Below, piece after piece: positions 59,464-64,000 of a stretch of 64,000 nt of DNA. Below the pieces are notes generated by a model that ran no database searches, had not been told where the DNA came from, and worked only from the letters and a program-made list of their open reading frames with translations. Source of the DNA: Halobacteriales archaeon QS_4_69_225 (GTDB lineage Archaea > Halobacteriota > Halobacteria > Halobacteriales > Haloarculaceae); the NCBI GenBank assembly GCA_003020965.1, contig PXRL01000010.1:1-64000 (forward strand), written 5' to 3'. A program made the translations under genes and the position numbers. Within the stretch, counting starts at the first letter, position 1; each line of letters begins with the position of its first letter.

Positions 59464-59787
59464 ATGGGACAGCGGACCCTCGACGGCGACGACATCTCCG
59501 AACTCCGGGCGGCGTACGTCCGACGGGTCACCGAGGAGCTCCCGCGGGCGGCCCGCCGCGAGGACTGGCCGATCTCCGAGGACCACTGCTTCGCCCGCGT
59601 CGTCCTCGACAACGTCTTCGGCGACGTGTGGTACGACCACGTCGACGGTCGACCGGCCTACGAACACCTCTCCCCGGCGGAGCTGGAGGCGGCCGTCGCC
59701 CTCGCCGACCGGCTGCTCGAGGCGGGACGGCCGGCCGTCGAGGCGCTGAACCGCAATTCCCTGCGGTGGCGGGGTGAACTGGAGTGA
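59464..59787 (+). CDS. Small haloarchaeal hypothetical protein
   Basis: 107 aa, MGQRTLDGDDISELRAAYVR. Conserved-looking features: TEELPRAARREDWPISEDHC, FARVVLDNVFGDVWYDHVDG, RPAYEHLSPAELEAAVALAD. The WPIxxDHCFxRIxLDxxxGxxWY pattern is a recurrent haloarchaeal small-protein motif of unknown function (recalled). Followed on the same strand by another small gene 31 bp later. Confidence 0.7.
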   Translation: MGQRTLDGDDISELRAAYVRRVTEELPRAARREDWPISEDHCFARVVLDNVFGDVWYDHVDGRPAYEHLSPAELEAAVALADRLLEAGRPAVEALNRNSLRWRGELE

Positions 59788-59818
59788 CGAGCCCGGCGGG
59801 CCGCCGTCCGAGCGACAC

Positions 59819-60232
59819 GTGACCGACGCCCCCCGGCGACTTCCCGTCGACCCGCCGGTCCACGTGGAGACGTTCGCGACGCACTGCTCGCTGACGTGGA
59901 CGGCCGACGGGCTCGGGCGGTTCCTCGCGGCCGCCGGCGACCTGAAGAGGGTGCCGGAGACGGCTCCGGCGGTCGTCGACCGGACGACGACGGCCGGCCG
60001 CGAGCGGCGCCGACTGTCGGCGCTCGCGGCGGCGGAGACGACGCGGTACGTCCGGGTGGAGCCGCCGGCCGACTGGACGCTGTCCTGGGAGCGCCGGAGC
60101 CGGCCGGTCGTCTCGCTGAGCGGAACGCCCCCGGCGGCGGCCTGCCGGCGGCTCCACGTCGCGACGACGGACTGCCCGGCGTGGCCCGACGACGCCCGCG
60201 CGGCGCTCTCGGAGCTGGCCGCCGTCGAATAG
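59819..60232 (+). CDS. Hypothetical protein
   Basis: 137 aa from GTG 59819 (VTDAPRRLPVDPPVHVETFA); an alternative GTG at 59774 would overlap the preceding gene by 14 nt. Beta-like stretches THCSLTWTADGLGRFLAAAG, TTRYVRVEPPADWTLSWERR, RPVVSLSGTPPAAACRRLHV. Three Cys in total. No family recognised; likely in an operon with the 59464 gene. Confidence 0.55.
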   Translation: MTDAPRRLPVDPPVHVETFATHCSLTWTADGLGRFLAAAGDLKRVPETAPAVVDRTTTAGRERRRLSALAAAETTRYVRVEPPADWTLSWERRSRPVVSLSGTPPAAACRRLHVATTDCPAWPDDARAALSELAAVE

Positions 60233-60408
60233 GTCGGCGTGTCCGGTCGCCGGCTCCGGTCGCGTGACGGTGACAGCGCAGACTCGCCGGTCGGCTTCGC
60301 TCCGGCGGTGGGGGGCGGCGACCCTACCCGACCGTACCTGCTAAGTGGATCACGCCCCAGGTTACGGTAGTGACCGCGCCGATCGTCGGTGAGACCCCGC
60401 AGTACGGT

Positions 60409-61941
60409 ATGGCGGACGAACACAGGGTGCCGTGGGTGCTGGGGACGCAGCTCCACCCGGAGGCCGGGCCGCTCGGCCGGGCGCCCGAGGGCTCGCGCGT
60501 ACTGTTGATCGAGGCCCACGACTTCGCCCGGCGGATGCGGTACCATCACCAGAAGCTGACGATCGTCTTCGCCGGGATGCGACAGTTCCGAGACGAGCTC
60601 CGCGAGCGGGGCTACGACGTCGAGTACGTCCAGGCCGACACGTTCGGCGACGGCCTGGAGACGTACTTCGAGCGGTACCCCGACGACGAGCTGGTGCAGA
60701 TGCGCTCGCCGAGCCACCGCAGCGCCGAGACGTTCGAGACGCTGGTCGACGACGCCGGCGGGAGCCTGGAGGTGGTGCCGAACGAGCTGTTCGTCGGCAC
60801 CCGCGAGGCGTTCGACCGGTGGGCCAACGAGACCGACCGGGAGCCGTTCAGACACGAGACGTTCTACCGGTGGATGCGCCGGCAGACGGGCGTGCTGATG
60901 ACCGACGACGGCGACCCCGTCGGCGGGGAGTGGAACTACGACGACGAGAACCAGGAGTTCCCGCCGGACGACTGGGAGTCGCCGCCGGTGTACGAGCCGG
61001 ACCACGACGAACTGACCGCCGAGACGAGCGCGTGGGTCGCCGAGGAGTTCGACACCTGGGGCGACGACGACGACCTCGTCTGGCCGGTCACCCGCCGGCA
61101 GGCCGAGCGCAAGCTCGAACACTTCGTCGACGCCCGGCTGCCGGGGTTCGGCCCCTACCAGGACGCGATGCGGAGCGACGACTGGGCGATGTCGCACGCG
61201 CTGCTCGGCTCGTCGATCAACCTCGGGCTGCTGCACCCGATGGAGGCCGTCGAGGCGATCGAAGCGGCCTACCACGAGCGGGACGACGTTCCGCTGAACT
61301 CCGTCGAAGGCGTCATCCGGCAGTTCATCGGCTGGCGGGAGTTCATGCGGCACGTCTACCGACACTCCATGCCGGGGCTGGCCGAGGCCAACCAGCTGTC
61401 GGCGCCGCACGACCTCCCGGAGTTCTACTGGACCGGCGAGACGAACATGGAGTGTCTCCGCCGGACCGTCGAGGACGTCCGCGAGCGGGGCTACTCCCAC
61501 CACATCCAGCGGCTGATGGTACTGGCGAACTTCGCGACGCTGTGGGGCGTCGAACCGTCGCAGCTCAACGAGTGGTTCCACGCCACCTACGTCGACGCCT
61601 ACCACTGGGTGACGACGCCGAACGTCGTCGAGATGGGCCAGTACGGCGACGGCGTCTTCGCCTCGAAGCCGTACGTCTCCTCGGCGAACTACATCGACAG
61701 GATGAGCGACTACTGCGGGGACTGCCGCTACTACAAGACGAAGGACACCGGCGACCGAGCGTGTCCGTTCAACGCGCTGTACTGGGACTTCCTCGACAGA
61801 AACGAAGAGCGGCTCCGATCGAACCACCGGATGGGGCTGATGTACAGCCACGTCGACTCCAAGCAGGAAAGCGGCGAGATGGACGACATAACGGAGCGCG
61901 TCGAGGACCTCCGGCGCACGCAGAGCCACGGTGAGCTGTAG
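60409..61941 (+). CDS. FeS-type bacterial photolyase/cryptochrome family protein
   Basis: 510 aa, MADEHRVPWVLGTQLHPEAG. The photolyase fold of the FeS-BCP/PhrB subgroup: FAGMRQFRDELRERGYDVEY, QMRSPSHRSAETFETLVDDA, IRQFIGWREFMRHVYRHSMP, and four conserved Cys (349, 436, 439, 452; in NMECLRR, SDYCGDCRYYK and RACPFN) that ligate a [4Fe-4S] cluster. Relatives repair (6-4) photoproducts or act as blue-light sensors. ATG at 60409 gives the expected start. The most specific enzyme identification in this part of the window. Confidence 0.93.
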   Translation: MADEHRVPWVLGTQLHPEAGPLGRAPEGSRVLLIEAHDFARRMRYHHQKLTIVFAGMRQFRDELRERGYDVEYVQADTFGDGLETYFERYPDDELVQMRSPSHRSAETFETLVDDAGGSLEVVPNELFVGTREAFDRWANETDREPFRHETFYRWMRRQTGVLMTDDGDPVGGEWNYDDENQEFPPDDWESPPVYEPDHDELTAETSAWVAEEFDTWGDDDDLVWPVTRRQAERKLEHFVDARLPGFGPYQDAMRSDDWAMSHALLGSSINLGLLHPMEAVEAIEAAYHERDDVPLNSVEGVIRQFIGWREFMRHVYRHSMPGLAEANQLSAPHDLPEFYWTGETNMECLRRTVEDVRERGYSHHIQRLMVLANFATLWGVEPSQLNEWFHATYVDAYHWVTTPNVVEMGQYGDGVFASKPYVSSANYIDRMSDYCGDCRYYKTKDTGDRACPFNALYWDFLDRNEERLRSNHRMGLMYSHVDSKQESGEMDDITERVEDLRRTQSHGEL

Positions 61942-61968
61942 CCGCCCGCGGTCCCGGCGAGGCCGACC

Positions 61969-62631
61969 GTGACAGCGACCGACGATCGGCGGCTGCCGGC
62001 GGAGCCGCTGTCGCCGCTTGCGGCCCGCGTCGACGAGGTGCTGGCGCTGTACGGCTACGAACTCGCGGCGGCCATCGAGGCCATCGACGCCGCCGTTTCC
62101 GGTATCGGCGGCGTCTTCGGCCCCGACACCTCGGCGACGGCGCTCCGGGCGGCGCTCGACGACGCCGCCGACGCCGCTCCCGGGTCGCCCGACCCGCTGC
62201 CAGCCGCGACGGACGCGCGGGTCGTGCTGTACGTCGACGGCAGCTCCCGGGGCAACCCGGGGCCGGCCGGCGCCGGCGCCGTCGTCCGGGTCGACGGCGC
62301 GGCCGTCGCCCGGCTCGGCCGCCCGGTCGGCTCCCGGACCGACAACAACGTCGCCGAGTACGCGGCGCTCCAGCTGGGACTCGAGACGCTGTCGAGCCGC
62401 TGTTCGCCGGCGGCCGTCGAGGTCCGTATCGACTCGATGACGGTCGTCGACGACATCTGGGGGGAGGCGTCGCCCATGCCGTCCTGCCGGGCGTACAGCG
62501 CGGCCGTCGCCGAGTTGCTGTCGGGGCTGCCGGCCGATGGGTGGACGCACCTCGCCGACAGCGATCCGAACCCGGCCGACGCGCGGGCGACCGTCGGCGC
62601 CGACATCGCGGCGCTCGGCCCCGGCGGCTGA
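61969..62631 (+). CDS. rnhA: Archaeal RNase HI-like protein
   Basis: 220 aa from GTG 61969 (VTATDDRRLPAEPLSPLAAR). An N-terminal helical part (about 1-75) precedes the RNase H fold: VVLYVDGSSRGNPGPAGAGA (catalytic Asp), RTDNNVAEYAALQLGLETLS (Glu), VEVRIDSMTVVDDIWGEASP (Asp), WTHLADSDPNPADARATVGA (fourth position). It cleaves RNA in RNA-DNA hybrids. The order matches archaeal type 1 RNase H. It follows the photolyase by 27 nt on the same strand. Confidence 0.87.
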   Translation: MTATDDRRLPAEPLSPLAARVDEVLALYGYELAAAIEAIDAAVSGIGGVFGPDTSATALRAALDDAADAAPGSPDPLPAATDARVVLYVDGSSRGNPGPAGAGAVVRVDGAAVARLGRPVGSRTDNNVAEYAALQLGLETLSSRCSPAAVEVRIDSMTVVDDIWGEASPMPSCRAYSAAVAELLSGLPADGWTHLADSDPNPADARATVGADIAALGPGG

Positions 62632-62639
62632 CGCTGCCG

Positions 62640-63383
62640 TCAGCGGCCGTCGACGGCCGCACGGAACCGCTCGGCGGAGTCCCGCAGGTGGTCGACGTCG
62701 CCGGTGAACACCTCGACGGTCGCCGTCGCCGGCGCGGCGTCGGCGACCAGCGGACCGACCTCGCCGTACGGTACGTCGCCGCTCCCGACGGGAACGTGGG
62801 TGTCCCCCCGGCGGCGGGCGCCGTGGACGTGCAGGTGGACGACGGTGTCGCCGTAGGAGGCGAGGAACTCGCGGATCCCCCCGAGGTCGGCCTCGAGGTA
62901 GGCGTAGCCGACGTCGAGACAGACGGCGGCGCCGGTCCGGTCGGCCAACGCGCCGACGCGGTCGAGCGCGAGCTCGCCGGCGTGGCCGACCGTCTCCAGA
63001 CAGAGGGTCACGCCGCTGTCGGCCGCCCGCTCGCGAAGCGCCGACACCCGCCGCGTCAGCCGTTCCGCGTCGTGGCCGGCGCCGCGGGCGTTCGGGTGAG
63101 CGACCGCGGTCTCGACGCCCGTGTCCGCGGCCGCCGCGAGGACGTCGTCGAGGTACGACATAGTCGCCTCGTCGATGCGGTCGACGGGCGTCGACAGCGG
63201 CTGCCGGTACGGCAGGTGGACGACGCCGCCGACGCCCGCGCGGTCGAGGCGGCCGGCGACCGCGGCGGCGTCGAACGAATCGAGCGACACCTCCCCCTCG
63301 CCGAGGGCGTACTCGACGAAGTCGAACGACGACAGCGACCCGATGCGGTCGAGGTACGGTCCGACGGACGCGCCGATCTCCAT
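62640..63383 (-). CDS. Sugar phosphate isomerase/epimerase-like TIM-barrel protein
   Basis: 247 aa, MEIGASVGPYLDRIGSLSSF. AP-endonuclease-2 family barrel: DFVEYALGEGEVSLDSFDAA, GGVVHLPYRQPLSTPVDRID, LCLETVGHAGELALDRVGAL, AAVCLDVGYAYLEADLGGIR, TVVHLHVHGARRRGDTHVPV. Metal ligands of the family (Glu in CLETVG, Asp in CLDVGYA, His in LHVHG, Glu in TVEVFTG) are present. Substrate unknown. Convergent with the RNase HI gene (8-bp gap). Confidence 0.83.
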   Translation of the reverse strand: MEIGASVGPYLDRIGSLSSFDFVEYALGEGEVSLDSFDAAAVAGRLDRAGVGGVVHLPYRQPLSTPVDRIDEATMSYLDDVLAAAADTGVETAVAHPNARGAGHDAERLTRRVSALRERAADSGVTLCLETVGHAGELALDRVGALADRTGAAVCLDVGYAYLEADLGGIREFLASYGDTVVHLHVHGARRRGDTHVPVGSGDVPYGEVGPLVADAAPATATVEVFTGDVDHLRDSAERFRAAVDGR

Positions 63384-63477
63384 ACCGACGGATGGCGGCG
63401 CGGACGCAAAACCCCGGCGCCTGCGGCCGGAAAAGCCGTCGGGATCGAGGGCCCTGCAGGAGAAGTCGGCGACGCGG

Positions 63478-64000
63478 TCAGTCGGCGACGGCCTCGGCGG
63501 GTTCCTCCGGCTTCGGCGTCTGCTCGGGGTCGAGCGCGGTCCGCGCCTCCGGGGAAAGCTTGTTCATCACCGCACGACCCTCGCGCTCGCGGGCGATGAT
63601 GTCGTCCTCCTCGAGCCGCTGGAGGTGGTGACTGATGGTGCTGGGGTCGCGGCCGAGGTCCTTGGCGAGGTCGCTCACCGAGGCGGCGCCGAGCCGCGCC
63701 AGGGCGTCGATGATGCTGGCCGTCGACTCGTCGCTGAGCGCCGCCGCCAGCTCGATGCCCTCGGCGTAGGCGGGGTAGAACCGGCGCTTGCCCCGGAGCT
63801 TCGCCCCCGAAACGAGCCCCTCGCGCTCGAGCACCTTCATGTGGTGGCGGGTCGTCGACAGCGGGAGGTCGGCCCGCTCGCTGACCTTCGAGAGATACGA
63901 CCCCGGCGTCTCGCTGACGATCCCGTAGACCTGTTCGCGGGCGTCGTGCTCCAGGGGGTCGGAGTCGTCGTACCGGCTGTACCGCAGCAGAAAGAGAAAC
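63478..64000 (-). CDS. Winged-helix regulator with two HTH modules (5' end outside window)
   Basis: The gene enters from beyond 64000; its TGA is at 63478-63480. Visible residues: RYSRYDDSDPLEHDAREQVY, GIVSETPGSYLSKVSERADL, PLSTTRHHMKVLEREGLVSG (first HTH); LARLGAASVSDLAKDLGRDP, STISHHLQRLEEDDIIARER (second HTH). It ends with a Pro/Glu-rich tail. Two HTH modules in one chain are usual for haloarchaeal regulators. The start is not visible, so a membrane or sensor part cannot be excluded. Confidence 0.82.
   Translation of the reverse strand, partial: FLFLLRYSRYDDSDPLEHDAREQVYGIVSETPGSYLSKVSERADLPLSTTRHHMKVLEREGLVSGAKLRGKRRFYPAYAEGIELAAALSDESTASIIDALARLGAASVSDLAKDLGRDPSTISHHLQRLEEDDIIAREREGRAVMNKLSPEARTALDPEQTPKPEEPAEAVAD

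Noticed and set aside
59131..62550. A 1,139-codon minus-strand frame opposite the photolyase and RNase HI genes
   Set aside because: Its composition (Arg/Val/Asp repeats) is the mirror of high-GC coding genes on the other strand. Only its last 73 codons form a real small membrane protein.
1..64000. CRISPR arrays
   Set aside because: No regular series of short direct repeats with unique spacers was seen. The repeats in the window are few, dispersed, or derived from a tRNA.
1..64000. rRNA genes or a replication origin
   Set aside because: No rRNA-like conserved stretch, Orc1/Cdc6 gene or origin-type repeat cluster was seen.

Overview
The window is chromosomal DNA of an extremely halophilic archaeon (class Halobacteria). 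The signs are very high GC with strong G/C third positions, acidic proteins, Tat signal peptides followed by lipoboxes (RRTFLQ...LAGC), TATA boxes about 25-35 nt before ATG with little or no leader, GTG starts with 1-8 nt overlaps inside operons, tRNAs without an encoded CCA, and archaeal marker families (SepF, type II GAPDH, archaemetzincin, desampylase, F420 reductase). I cannot name the genus from sequence alone.

Layout. 1-7.9 kb: end of a response-regulator/PAS gene, PUA RNA-binding protein, DUF1028 protein, secreted subtilase, SepF, an ABC-2 exporter pair and NpdG. 8.0-14.0 kb: a dipeptide/oligopeptide ABC operon (binding protein, two permeases, two ATPases) in which four of five genes carry an internal out-of-frame deletion. 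14.2-21.9 kb: housekeeping genes (HAD phosphatase, UPF0146, archaemetzincin, corrinoid-binding protein plus desampylase, GAPDH, Hsp20). These are interrupted at 16.8-18.6 kb by a UPF0175/DUF3368 toxin-antitoxin pair lying between two relics of one methyltransferase-like C-terminus. 22-28.9 kb: RimK-like ligase, ABC exporter, two DUF192 proteins, tRNA-Val, ferredoxin, an iron-box-controlled exported protein, tRNA-Phe. 29-31.8 kb: a small accessory island behind tRNA-Phe (TFB relic, HTH/TumE-like pair, broken HTH regulator). 31.8-43.7 kb: PurT, amphi-Trp and cupin proteins, a surface-glycan cluster (glycosyltransferase, two alkaline-phosphatase-fold proteins, flippase-like protein), BtpA, AIM24, CspA, membrane proteins. 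43.7-48.7 kb: a cell-surface/metal locus with two P19/Tp34-like lipoproteins, a DUF7282-like protein, a CAP protein and a winged-helix regulator. 48.8-51.1 kb: glutathionyl-hydroquinone reductase-like GST with an odd tail, membrane ferredoxin, tRNA-Arg. 51.1-53.1 kb: an accessory segment at tRNA-Arg, bounded by direct repeats derived from the tRNA region and carrying one Fic gene. 53.4-64 kb: dihydropteroate synthase, a LOV-like protein lacking the photoactive cysteine, ArsN2-like acetyltransferase, AhpD-like protein, serine acetyltransferase, FeS photolyase, RNase HI and regulators.

The core genes look ordinary. The unusual material lies at four places: tRNA-Arg with Fic, the toxin-antitoxin pair between duplicated relics, the eroded peptide-transport operon whose binding protein looks circularly permuted, and the P19-like paralogs that share a 76-bp identical stretch. 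Several families of dispersed, hairpin-rich intergenic repeats link distant parts of the window (1.6/46.5 kb, 14.0/18.5 kb, 26.4/35.9 kb).
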